DNA of 8,394 nucleotides from UBA2279 sp034399355 (GCA_034399355.1 JAXMMT010000013.1:1-8394), one strand, 5' to 3'. Counted from the stretch's first letter, positions 1 to 6,347 are shown. Notes: generated from the sequence alone by a model not told the origin. A program made the numbers and translations.

Positions 1-139
1 CAAGAAATACGCGCAGGCGGTGGGTTGCGATGTCGAGATCCGGCTGGTCTCGGCTCCCCGCCGAACAAGCGCATCCAGCTGACGGCCAGGAGCGCTAGAC
101 TGAAGCGAGGCGCGAAAGCCGCAGCTGACGCGCAACACG
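1..139 (+). mobile_element. Integron gene cassette 0, 3' end only
   Basis: This is the tail of a cassette whose beginning lies outside the window. It ends at the G of the attC R' box at 139, where integrase would cut between G and TT. It carries the last codons of a probable antitoxin or regulator gene, whose stop codon falls inside the attC, a usual compact arrangement for cassettes. Its R'' box reads GCCGAAC, so the cassette should begin after an upstream attC ending in GTTCGGC; this can be tested on the neighbouring sequence. Confidence 0.85.
2..82 (+). CDS. C-terminal fragment of a probable HTH-type antitoxin/regulator
   Basis: Only 26 codons are visible, open from the window edge and ending in TGA at 80-82. 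The peptide begins KKYAQAVGCDVEIRLV and then runs into a short Ser/Arg-rich tail encoded by the attC itself. The pattern 'YA.AVG..VEIRLV' resembles the last strand of XRE/HigA-like antitoxins and related HTH regulators, where it follows the DNA-binding helices; this is recognition by eye from a very short piece. The stop codon lies within the L'' arm of the attC, so the last seven or so residues come from the recombination site. Toxin-antitoxin genes are common in cassette arrays, which supports the guess. It could also be a free-standing HTH regulator. Confidence 0.5.
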   Translation, partial: KKYAQAVGCDVEIRLVSAPRRTSASS

Positions 140-145
140 TTGGGC
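60..145 (+). other. attC: attC recombination site 1 (86 bp)
   Basis: R'' is GCCGAAC (60-66) and R' is GTTGGGC (139-145). The L'' arm is block 69-74, unpaired C75, block CAGCTG 76-81, unpaired A82, then CGGC 83-86. The L' arm is GCCG 118-121, CAGCTG 122-127 and ACGCGC 128-133. One A/C mismatch is present in the outer block. The two top-strand extrahelical bases, C and A (G and T on the recombinogenic bottom strand), are the hallmark of attC folding. The sequence closely resembles attC 5 of this window, including much of the loop. Confidence 0.92.
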
Positions 146-275
146 CGAACTCATGCGAGGGGGATACAGGTGGCTCCGGCAGAGAGACAATCACAGACGA
201 TGAGTGGTCTTCCTGCCTTCCACTCCGAACGCAGACAGCCCTCTCTCAGCGCGAGCCGATGTCAGCCCCGCACGC

Positions 276-298
276 TACCATGGTTTTGCTGGTATCAT
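276..298 (+). promoter_or_regulatory. Candidate extended -10 promoter with overlapping inverted repeat
   Basis: The leader between the attC and the first gene (146-340) has no convincing coding content. It contains TG-G-TATCAT (290-298), an extended -10 element one base off TATAAT, placed about 40 bases before the first start codon. No good -35 box is seen, which an extended -10 can tolerate. An inverted repeat TACCA (276-280)/TGGTA (290-294) with a 9-base spacer overlaps it and could be an operator. Both are pattern matches only. A promoter inside this cassette would free the operon from the distant integron promoter. Confidence 0.35.
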
Positions 299-340
299 CT
301 CGTGAAGGGCACGTGTCGGCACTTGTGAACAGGGGGCCAA

Positions 341-1144
341 GTGAACGAACGTCAGTCGCTCGAGGCCGAACTCGCCGGCGTCGAGGCTCGCCTGGGTACC
401 GCCATTCGGTCGACCAAGCGCGTTGTGTCGGCGCTCGGCGCGGCGTCGAAGGCCAGCAATCATGGGGACCTGGCAGCACTCCATCGCGCGCTCAAAGACG
501 TGACCGACGCGTTGGCGACTGCGAAGGTGGATCTCGGGACCGCCACCTCGTCTTGGAGTTGGGACGAGGAGATGGAGCAGGACTACCTGCAGAGCGGCGC
601 CTTCACCGAGGAGCTCAAGCAAGCCGCGTCTGCTGCGCGGTTGGAGCTCCAGGAGGACGAGGGACAACTTATGTGCTATCCCTCGACACTCCGCATAGAC
701 GTTGCCCGCAGAGTCGTTCTGATTGACAAGAAACCGTACAAGTTCCTGCGGCCTGCCGTGCTGGTCGCGCACTTGCGCGCCGTGCAGCAGAGGCCGGCGC
801 GATTCAAGGCCGCGGTCTTCATCGAATCGCTCCACACCGCGTGGGAGTACGCGCGTCATTACTCAGGCGACAAGGCCCATGGTCTTCCCGGTCAGGTTCG
901 TGTGGACCGGATCTACGCGGCGCTGACGATTGCTCCGGGCAGCAGCAAGGAGTACACGAAACAGGAGTTCGGCCGAGACCTCTACCTGCTCGAAGACAGC
1001 GGTGTCACCACCACGAAGAAAGGCTCCCAGCTGAAGTTCTCAAGGTCGACGGGAACGAAGGCCTCTACCGGCGTGATCACCGTGGTCGGCGAGGATGGGC
1101 GTCAGGTCCTGTACTCGACACTCGAGTTCACAGAGGCGGTCTGA
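341..1144 (+). CDS. Uncharacterised protein, first gene of candidate defence operon (267 aa)
   Basis: I do not recognise this family. The GTG start at 341 is preceded by AGGGGG at 331-336 with four bases between, a good ribosome site. Roughly the first 115 residues are rich in Ala, Leu, Glu and Lys with few prolines and look largely helical, with coiled-coil character in the opening 75. They include a short aromatic patch, SSWSWDEE. The second half is more mixed, with alternating strand-like segments (RRVVLIDKKPYKFLRP) and helices, and contains EYTKQEFGRDLYLLEDSG, which may be a small winged-helix-like unit. No signal peptide, membrane segment or catalytic motif is seen. It ends one base before the start of the next gene, so it is the promoter-proximal member of the operon. 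A sensor, adaptor or scaffold role for the ATPases that follow is plausible but is inference from position only. Confidence 0.85.
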   Translation: MNERQSLEAELAGVEARLGTAIRSTKRVVSALGAASKASNHGDLAALHRALKDVTDALATAKVDLGTATSSWSWDEEMEQDYLQSGAFTEELKQAASAARLELQEDEGQLMCYPSTLRIDVARRVVLIDKKPYKFLRPAVLVAHLRAVQQRPARFKAAVFIESLHTAWEYARHYSGDKAHGLPGQVRVDRIYAALTIAPGSSKEYTKQEFGRDLYLLEDSGVTTTKKGSQLKFSRSTGTKASTGVITVVGEDGRQVLYSTLEFTEAV

Positions 1145-1145
1145 G

Positions 1146-2120
1146 TTGGTCCCGCGGATTCCGACGATCGAGTATGCGGACTTCCTCGCGCAGGAGTACC
1201 TCGCAACGTTCATCTGCGAGGGTGGCGCTGCGGTCAAAGTCGCGGTCGTGCCCGACGAGCCGACCGCCCGCGCACTCTCGGAGGCGGTGGAGGACCGCGC
1301 GTCAGCAGCCGGTATGCGGGCTATTCGCCTGGATGCGGCGAACACGCGGGTCCACCTGATCCAGCAACTGTTCTTCGCCGTGGCGGGCGAGTTGAACTGG
1401 GTCGAGCTCGCTCGTGCGGTGGTTCACCGGATCGCGCTCGACACGTGGGGGGCTCAAGTCACAGGCGTGACGACCGTCGCAGGGATCGCGACTGCGGTGG
1501 ACACCGACGAGGCCTTGGTGAGAACGCAGATCCTCAAGTCCTTGGGAATCGCCGTGATGAAGGACTACTCCCTGGCCAAGGACTTCCGCATCGCAATGAC
1601 CCAGATGTGCCTGCCGGAGTTGCAGCCGGAGGCGTTCACCGAGGAGGGCAGAGCGGCCATCCTGGAGTGGCTGCGAGGTGAGTTGCGCTTGATCGGTGCG
1701 CTCAAGGACAAGCACATCTTCCACAAGATCGGGCGCCACAGTGCTCGCAGCATGCTGTCCTCGACTGCGAAGTGGGTGGCCAAGGCAGGCGGATGCGGTC
1801 TGCTGCTCGTCCTCGACATCCGGCAGTTGGCGCTCATGAAGCGTACGGACGCCGCGGAGGGCGAGAACTACTACACGCCCGCCGCGGTCATGGATGCGTA
1901 CGAAGTGCTTCGCCAGTTCATCGATGCTACAGACGAGATGCAGAACGTGATGCTCCTGGTCATCGCACCAGAGGAACTACTTGACGATGCAACTCCACGC
2001 GGAATCCCCAAGTACCAAGCGCTAAGAAACCGGATTTGGGACGACGTTCGGGACAAGGCTCGCGCGAATCCGTACGCTCCCTTGGTGCGAATCGCTTCTG
2101 TCGGGGGTGATCTCGAGTGA
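1146..2120 (+). CDS. P-loop-like ATPase partner lacking a visible Walker A (324 aa)
   Basis: I chose the TTG at 1146, one base after the stop of gene 1 and behind GAGGCGG (1133-1139). An in-frame ATG at 1095 would force a 50-base overlap and add 17 residues of arginine/serine-rich, unlikely sequence. The opening, with EYLATFICEGGAAVKVAVV, then LDAANTRVHLIQQLFFAVA, resembles by eye the N-terminal region of proteins encoded beside BrxD-like ATPases. A hydrophobic strand ending in Asp (LLLVLD, about residues 219-224) looks like Walker B, but the following Glu is replaced by Ile. No GxxxxGK[ST] is present; the GGAAVK at 26-31 is at best a degenerate P-loop. A later strand, NVMLLVIAPEELL, could be a sensor strand. 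It overlaps gene 3 by GTGA. I infer a non-hydrolysing or weakly active partner of the gene 3 ATPase. Confidence in the gene is high, in the fold moderate. Confidence 0.85.
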   Translation: MVPRIPTIEYADFLAQEYLATFICEGGAAVKVAVVPDEPTARALSEAVEDRASAAGMRAIRLDAANTRVHLIQQLFFAVAGELNWVELARAVVHRIALDTWGAQVTGVTTVAGIATAVDTDEALVRTQILKSLGIAVMKDYSLAKDFRIAMTQMCLPELQPEAFTEEGRAAILEWLRGELRLIGALKDKHIFHKIGRHSARSMLSSTAKWVAKAGGCGLLLVLDIRQLALMKRTDAAEGENYYTPAAVMDAYEVLRQFIDATDEMQNVMLLVIAPEELLDDATPRGIPKYQALRNRIWDDVRDKARANPYAPLVRIASVGGDLE

Positions 2121-3388
2121 CTCAGGAGTCGTTGACTGCGCGCCGCGCTCTCGAGGCCCTTAGGGCGGGCGTGCCGAATAGGGACGCGGTGCGCGCGCTT
2201 GGATTCAGCGCCGGCGAGCTTCTCGAGGCGTTCGGAGAGAGGCTGGACGCCCTTGGATCCAGCGTTGACGCGGGCATGCAGCCGAGAGGGCTTCTCATCG
2301 ACGCGGACTTCGGCGGCGGGAAGTCGCACGCACTCGAGTACCTGAGTCATCAGGCGCTTGATGCGGGCTTCGCGGTCAGCAAGGTCGTGGTTTCGAAGGA
2401 GACCCAACTCTTCGATCCCGGAAAGGTGTATGCCGCGGCAGTCGACGGTCTTCGAGTCAACGATCTGACCGAACCCGGTTTGGACGACATTGTCTTCAGC
2501 CGCCTCAACAGCAGGAAGCCGCGGTTCGCTGACTTCGTCGCTTGGCTCGGCACATCAGGCCTGAACTCGCGCTTCGACGCCACGATGTTCCTCTTTCGGG
2601 AGGCGGGTGCGAACGAGGAACTACAGCAGCGGTTGATTCGGTTCTGGAGTGGCGGGGCGCTTCAAGTCGTTCAGGTGAAGAGGGACCTGAAGTCATGTGG
2701 GGCGGCGGGCTTCTACCCGCTAGAGAAGGTAGCCCCGAAGGAGCTGGCTCGCGAGCGATTCAGCTTCATGGCCAGGCTGATCCAAGCGGCGGGATACCGT
2801 GGATGGCTGCTCCTGCTGGACGAACTCGAACTGGTTGGCAGGTACAGCTTCCTGCAGCGAGGGCGCTCCTACGCCGAGCTGTGTCGACTCATGGGTCTTC
2901 AGAGCGAGTACTCGGTTCCGGGGCTATTGACAGTGGGTGCGATAACCCCGGACTTCGATCAGGCAGTCCTTCGCGAGAAGGATGACTTGAACCAAATCGG
3001 TTTCAAGTTCCGGGCGCGTGGCGATGCGGAGAGCGAGTTGACTGCGGCTCTCGCCGAGCGGGCCATGCTCGAGATCAGCCGTCAGCGGGTCGGCCTTCCC
3101 CAGCCCGACCGTGCCGGCCTTGCGCAGACCCTGGAGAGGCTGGCGGCGGTCTATGAGAGCGCCTACGGAGCCCCGCCATCTGTCCCGCAAGGTGAGAGTC
3201 GCAGCGTGGGTTGGCAGATGCGGGAGTACATCCGGTCATGGATCACTCGCTGGGATCTGCAGCGCATCGATCCCTCGTACGAGTCCCAGACCGAGGTTGA
3301 GAGGATCCGGACCGACTACGAGGAGGATACCCTGCTGGAGCAGCCGGCCGAGGGTGATGACTCGACGGACGATGGGGCGGATTCGTGA
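2117..3388 (+). CDS. BrxD-like (DUF2791-type) P-loop ATPase (423 aa)
   Basis: The protein opens with a helical segment (ARRALEALRAGVPNRDAVRALG) typical of the BREX ATP-binding family. Walker A is ADFGGGKS (63-70). It is followed by FAVSKVVVSKETQLFDP, a signature stretch of that family, where the usual residue after the SKET is Pro rather than Gln. Walker B is LLLLDELEL (231-239; D235, E236), followed by a QRGRSYAELCRLM segment also typical of BrxD. The C-terminal ~40 residues are acidic and probably disordered. The GTG start at 2117 overlaps the TGA of gene 2 and lies behind GGGGGTGA. In BREX and related systems such proteins are AAA-like ATPases thought to act with DNA-bound partners. Here it stands without PglX, PglZ or BrxC. 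I infer it is the motor or switch of the operon, probably paired with gene 2. The family assignment is confident, the role is inferred. Confidence 0.88.
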   Translation: MTQESLTARRALEALRAGVPNRDAVRALGFSAGELLEAFGERLDALGSSVDAGMQPRGLLIDADFGGGKSHALEYLSHQALDAGFAVSKVVVSKETQLFDPGKVYAAAVDGLRVNDLTEPGLDDIVFSRLNSRKPRFADFVAWLGTSGLNSRFDATMFLFREAGANEELQQRLIRFWSGGALQVVQVKRDLKSCGAAGFYPLEKVAPKELARERFSFMARLIQAAGYRGWLLLLDELELVGRYSFLQRGRSYAELCRLMGLQSEYSVPGLLTVGAITPDFDQAVLREKDDLNQIGFKFRARGDAESELTAALAERAMLEISRQRVGLPQPDRAGLAQTLERLAAVYESAYGAPPSVPQGESRSVGWQMREYIRSWITRWDLQRIDPSYESQTEVERIRTDYEEDTLLEQPAEGDDSTDDGADS

Positions 3389-3945
3389 GCGTCGGCTTCC
3401 GGACCCCTGAGATCGACGATCTTGGGCTGGCAGGCTATGTCCGCATCACCCCGCGTCCGGACTCTTCCTCATTTGACGGGGTCATGTTCGTCGTGAACGC
3501 GGTTGGGGAGCCGGTCGAGTTCTGCTTTTCGGACATCGAAACACCTCGAACCGTACTCTGGGGGAAGATCGCGCTGCGTCGCCGTGTGGCGGCTGACCTG
3601 GTCAAGGCTCTGCTCACCTCATGCTCCTCGTCCCCGCTCCTTCTGATGGTGCTAGCTGGCGAGGTGGGCCCGGAGACGTTCGGCGAGGATGTGGTCGTGT
3701 CCGCCGCCGCGTGCAGAGTCACCACCGGCCTTGAAGCTGTGGCGCTCGGCGTGGGCGACCAGGAGGAGGATGTCGAAGGCACGGGCGACGTACACCTGGT
3801 CTGGTCCGGGGAAGCTCCACCTGCCGAAGCTCCGGCGCGTAGGCTCATGGCGCGGCTGCTCGAGACGGGGATGTTCATGGAGCCGTTCGAGCGGGCGGCC
3901 GCGGGGCTGGCTGAGACCAGGCAGGATGAGGCCGGCGGCTCGTGA
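3385..3945 (+). CDS. Uncharacterised small protein of candidate defence operon (186 aa)
   Basis: I do not recognise a named family. The GTG start at 3385 overlaps the TGA of gene 3 (GTGA), with GGGGCGG just upstream. The N-terminal half is strand-rich and orderly: LAGYVRITPRPDSSSFDGVMFVVNA, then EPVEFCFSDIETPRTVLWG. A helix with several Arg and Lys follows (ALRRRVAADLVKALL). The second half carries a Pro/Glu-rich linker and a helical tail ending in a Gly/Ser stretch. There is no signal peptide, membrane helix or obvious active site. Its fixed place between an ATPase and a SNF2-nuclease suggests a subunit or adaptor that links them, perhaps contacting DNA or the helicase; that is inference from order and coupling only. 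Confidence 0.82.
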   Translation: MSVGFRTPEIDDLGLAGYVRITPRPDSSSFDGVMFVVNAVGEPVEFCFSDIETPRTVLWGKIALRRRVAADLVKALLTSCSSSPLLLMVLAGEVGPETFGEDVVVSAAACRVTTGLEAVALGVGDQEEDVEGTGDVHLVWSGEAPPAEAPARRLMARLLETGMFMEPFERAAAGLAETRQDEAGGS

Positions 3946-6113
3946 TGTTCGGCTCGAAGCGCCTGGTATCGCGCACGACCCAGCGCAGAAGGATCCCGCA
4001 ACCACGGCTGGGCCTCTCCGGCTCTCGGGAATTGGCAGGTGTGGCCCCTTCGCAGCCGTCAAGCGTCGACCCGGCGCCCCTTCTCTCCGAGGTCTCCGCC
4101 CGCAGTCTGGTGATCTCTGCTCCCGGCAGGGCGATGGCGATCACGCTCAACTCCTCGCGAGCGGCCGGCGAAACGATTTCCCGCCGAACAGCGGGCGGCG
4201 GAGGACGGCGCCGTGTCGAGGGCCAGCCCACGGTCGACGCCTCAGTCGAACGGGGCCCGAGCCTTCGCGATAGGCTCCTCGTCGCTCTGGCCGTTCCGCT
4301 GGGGAGGCTCCTCCCTGCTGAGTCGTCGGTTCTCGAGTGGCCCGGCGCACTGCATCCATTCCAGATCGACGGTGTTAGGCTGCTGCTCACGCAGCATGAG
4401 GTCCTGCTTGCCGATGACATGGGTCTCGGAAAGACCATTCAGGCTATCGCGGCTCTGAGACTGCTGCTGCGGCGCGGGGAGGCGGAGTCGGCGCTTGTGG
4501 TCGTGCCCGCCAGCCTCGTCACTCAGTGGCGCCGGGAGCTGGGCACGTGGGCCCCCGAGCTTCGAGTGAGCACCGTCAGGGGCAGTCCCACTGCCCGGGC
4601 GACCCAGTGGTCGGTTCCCGCACACGTCTTCCTGACCACCTACGAAACGATCCGGTCGGACAGCTCATCGCATCCGAGTTCGGGGCCTCGTCGCCGCTGC
4701 TGGGATGTCCTGGTCTTGGATGAAGCTCAGAGGATCAAGAACCGTCGTGCGGACTTGAGCGTGGCGTGCAAGAACCTCCCACGCAGGAGGTCATGGGCGC
4801 TGAGTGGCACTCCGCTTGAGAACTCGGTCGACGATCTCGCTTCGATCCTCGAGTTCGTCCAGCCCAACGTCGACGGTCGACCTCCCGCGCAGGTCGTGTT
4901 CGGACCGCAGATGCGCGAGCTGCATCAGCGTGTCCAGCTGCGCAGGACGAAGCGTTCTGTCCTGACCGAACTCCCGCCGAAGACCGTCACCGACCTCGTG
5001 CTGGAGCTCACGCCTGCGCAGCAGGCTGCGTACGATCGTGCGGAGCGCGAGGGCGTCGTCGAGTTGCGGAAGCGCGGCGAGACCTTGCGAGTGACGCACA
5101 TCCTCAGCCTCATCACGCGCCTCAAGCAGATATGCAACTTCTGCCCGAGCACCGGTGCCTCGGCCAAGCTCGAGGACACCGAGCGCCGCCTCAACGACCT
5201 GGGAGACCAAGGACACAAGATGCTTGTGTTTACGCAGTTCACCGACGCGGACTTCGGGGTCGCGGCCATCGTCGAAGGGCTGGAGCGGTATGGCGCGCTC
5301 GGATACACAGGTGCCTTGCAGCAGGTGCAGCGCGACGAGGTGATCCGGAGGTTCAAGGAGTCAGCTTCCAACCGTGCCCTCGTGCTGTCGCTGCGCGCGG
5401 GAGGGCAGGGGTTGAATCTTCAAGAGGCCTCGTACGTGGTGCACTTCGATCGATGGTGGAACCCTGCCGTTGAGAGCCAGGCTGAGGACCGCAGTCATCG
5501 TATGGGTCAGCGCTATCCGGTGAACGTCTACACGTACACGATGGCGGACACGATCGAGGAACGCATAGCCAACCTGCTCGAGGAGAAGCGAAGGCTGTTC
5601 CGGCTGGTTGTCGATGATGTCACGCTCGACCTGAGTCGTGTTTTGAGCGCGAGCGAGCTGTTCGGTTTGTTCGACCTTGCGGTCCCTGGCTCGATCAAGG
5701 GCGGGGGGCCCGTCAGGACGGAATCGTTCGCGGGGATGACGGGTAGGGAGTTTGAGGAGTGGACCGAGGCGCTCTTCCGCGACCTGGGTTTTGCCGTGGA
5801 GCTGACTCCGCCATCGCGGGATGGTGGAGTCGACCTCGTGTGTCGGAGTCGCGATGTCGTAGGAGTCGAGACTGTGCTGTACGTGCAATGCAAGAACCAC
5901 AGCGCCCCGGTCGGCGTCGAGCCCGTGCGCGCGCTTGTAGGGTGTCTGCCGGACGGGGAGCCGGGCGCCCGTGCGGTCATGGTGTGCCCTTCCGGCTTCT
6001 CCGTGGACGCAACGAAGTTCGGCCAGCTCAAGGGCGTCCAGCTGATTGACACCGCCGGCCTGGCCGCGCTGGTCGCGCGGGCGGGAAGACGCAATGAAGG
6101 GGAGAGGCCGTGA
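3942..6113 (+). CDS. SNF2-family helicase fused to Mrr-type nuclease (723 aa)
   Basis: Residues 1-130 are an Arg/Ser/Gly-rich, low-complexity N-terminus. The SNF2 motor follows: HPFQIDGV (138-145), motif I DDMGLGKT (158-165), motif II DEAQ (260-263), motif III SGTPLEN (288-294), KMLVFTQF (426-433), motif V LRAGGQGLNL (484-493) and motif VI QAEDRSHRMGQ (513-523). All key motor residues look intact. After a linker, residues ~598-712 form an Mrr-like restriction fold: GREFEEW (601-607), DGGVD (627-631) and QCK (649-651), giving the D...QxK nuclease centre of type IV Mrr enzymes. The start is GTG at 3942 (GTGA overlap with gene 4); ATG at 3945 is an equal alternative. I infer an ATP-driven DNA translocase that cleaves DNA, the effector of the system. 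Without a companion methylase in view, self-recognition must rest on something else, for example a DNA modification, structure or invader-specific state. Confidence 0.93.
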   Translation: MMFGSKRLVSRTTQRRRIPQPRLGLSGSRELAGVAPSQPSSVDPAPLLSEVSARSLVISAPGRAMAITLNSSRAAGETISRRTAGGGGRRRVEGQPTVDASVERGPSLRDRLLVALAVPLGRLLPAESSVLEWPGALHPFQIDGVRLLLTQHEVLLADDMGLGKTIQAIAALRLLLRRGEAESALVVVPASLVTQWRRELGTWAPELRVSTVRGSPTARATQWSVPAHVFLTTYETIRSDSSSHPSSGPRRRCWDVLVLDEAQRIKNRRADLSVACKNLPRRRSWALSGTPLENSVDDLASILEFVQPNVDGRPPAQVVFGPQMRELHQRVQLRRTKRSVLTELPPKTVTDLVLELTPAQQAAYDRAEREGVVELRKRGETLRVTHILSLITRLKQICNFCPSTGASAKLEDTERRLNDLGDQGHKMLVFTQFTDADFGVAAIVEGLERYGALGYTGALQQVQRDEVIRRFKESASNRALVLSLRAGGQGLNLQEASYVVHFDRWWNPAVESQAEDRSHRMGQRYPVNVYTYTMADTIEERIANLLEEKRRLFRLVVDDVTLDLSRVLSASELFGLFDLAVPGSIKGGGPVRTESFAGMTGREFEEWTEALFRDLGFAVELTPPSRDGGVDLVCRSRDVVGVETVLYVQCKNHSAPVGVEPVRALVGCLPDGEPGARAVMVCPSGFSVDATKFGQLKGVQLIDTAGLAALVARAGRRNEGERP

Positions 6114-6166
6114 TCGAGCTCAGGCAACTCTGCCCCGACGTGGCGGCACGACTGTGGTCCGTCTAG
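6110..6166 (+). pseudogene. Truncated sixth ORF of the operon (18 codons)
   Basis: A GTG at 6110 overlaps the TGA of gene 5 in the same GTGA pattern used by the three preceding junctions, and lies behind GGGGAGAGG (6099-6107), a strong ribosome site. It encodes MIELRQLCPDVAARLWSV and stops at TAG 6164-6166. The peptide starts like an ordinary protein N-terminus but has no room for a domain. I read it as the start of a gene whose remainder was lost, probably when the operon became a cassette. A genuine leader-sized peptide or chance overlap is possible. Confidence 0.45.
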
Positions 6167-6168
6167 CA

Positions 6169-6244
6169 TCGCCGCTCGGAAGCACCGGGACAGTACCATC
6201 GATCGCTTCTCAGCGCAGACGTGTGCTCTCCCAAGCAGCGGCGA
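6169..6244. repeat. 8-bp perfect inverted repeat in cassette 1 tail
   Basis: TCGCCGCT at 6169-6176 pairs with AGCGGCGA at 6237-6244, separated by 60 bases. The spacing is similar to the distance between attC arms. The flanks GTCTAGC (6161-6167) and GTTCCAA (6249-6255) only loosely recall R'' and R'. It could be a decayed attC, a structural element at the mRNA end, or chance in GC-rich DNA. Confidence 0.3.
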
Positions 6245-6287
6245 CCGTGTTCCAAGAACGCCATCTTTGGTAGGCTGCGGATCGTCG

Positions 6288-6347
6288 GCCCAACAATGGC
6301 TTCGACCTGACTCGCTTCGCTCGCAGGTCAAGCCAATCACGTTCGAC
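6288..6347 (+). other. attC: attC recombination site 2 (60 bp)
   Basis: R'' is GCCCAAC (6288-6294) and R' is GTTCGAC (6341-6347). The L'' arm is TGGCTT 6297-6302, unpaired C6303, GACCTG 6304-6309, then unpaired A6310. The L' arm is CAGGTC 6324-6329 and AAGCCA 6330-6335. Both 6-bp blocks pair perfectly. The terminal loop is very short, making this the smallest attC here, near the classic 59-60-base elements. The R' has C where the consensus GTTRRRY wants a purine, but the same change is mirrored in the R'' of the following cassette, so it is a real heritable feature. Confidence 0.93.

Larger units (their letters stand above)
140..6341 (+). mobile_element. Integron gene cassette 1: 6.2-kb operon cassette with candidate defence system
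   Basis: The cassette begins at TTGGGC after the G139/T140 cut point and ends at G6341 of the next attC. Its terminal R'' box, GCCCAAC at 6288-6294, is the exact reverse complement of the GTTGGGC at its start, which is what a circularised single cassette requires. I found no other convincing attC between these points. It holds five complete, tightly coupled genes, a truncated sixth ORF, a candidate promoter of its own and a 3' non-coding tail. At 6202 bp it is far larger than the usual 0.5-1 kb, one-gene cassette. A fused or decayed internal attC cannot be wholly excluded, but the end-to-end R''/R' match argues for one unit. Confidence 0.85.

Noticed and set aside
25..726. 233-codon open frame on the + strand overlapping the leader and gene 1
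   Set aside because: The translation is Arg/Gly/Ser-rich with no domain, it crosses the attC, and it overlaps gene 1, which has a proper ribosome site. It is a GC-rich shadow frame.
275..859. 194-codon open frame on the - strand opposite gene 1
   Set aside because: No recognisable domain and no operon context; gene 1 on the + strand has a good ribosome site and directly precedes a coupled operon.
1095..1145. Upstream ATG at 1095 as the start of gene 2
   Set aside because: It would overlap gene 1 by 50 bases and add a Ser/Arg-rich lead unlike the rest. The TTG at 1146 directly follows the gene 1 stop with a ribosome site.
341..6113. Assignment of the operon to BREX or DISARM
   Set aside because: A BrxD-like ATPase and a SNF2 helicase are suggestive, but no PglX, PglZ, BrxC, Lon, DrmA, DrmB or methylase is encoded, and the SNF2 protein carries an Mrr nuclease.
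6288..6347. Hairpin after the operon as an intrinsic terminator
   Set aside because: There is no T tract, and the unpaired C/A placement together with R''/R' boxes identify it as an attC.
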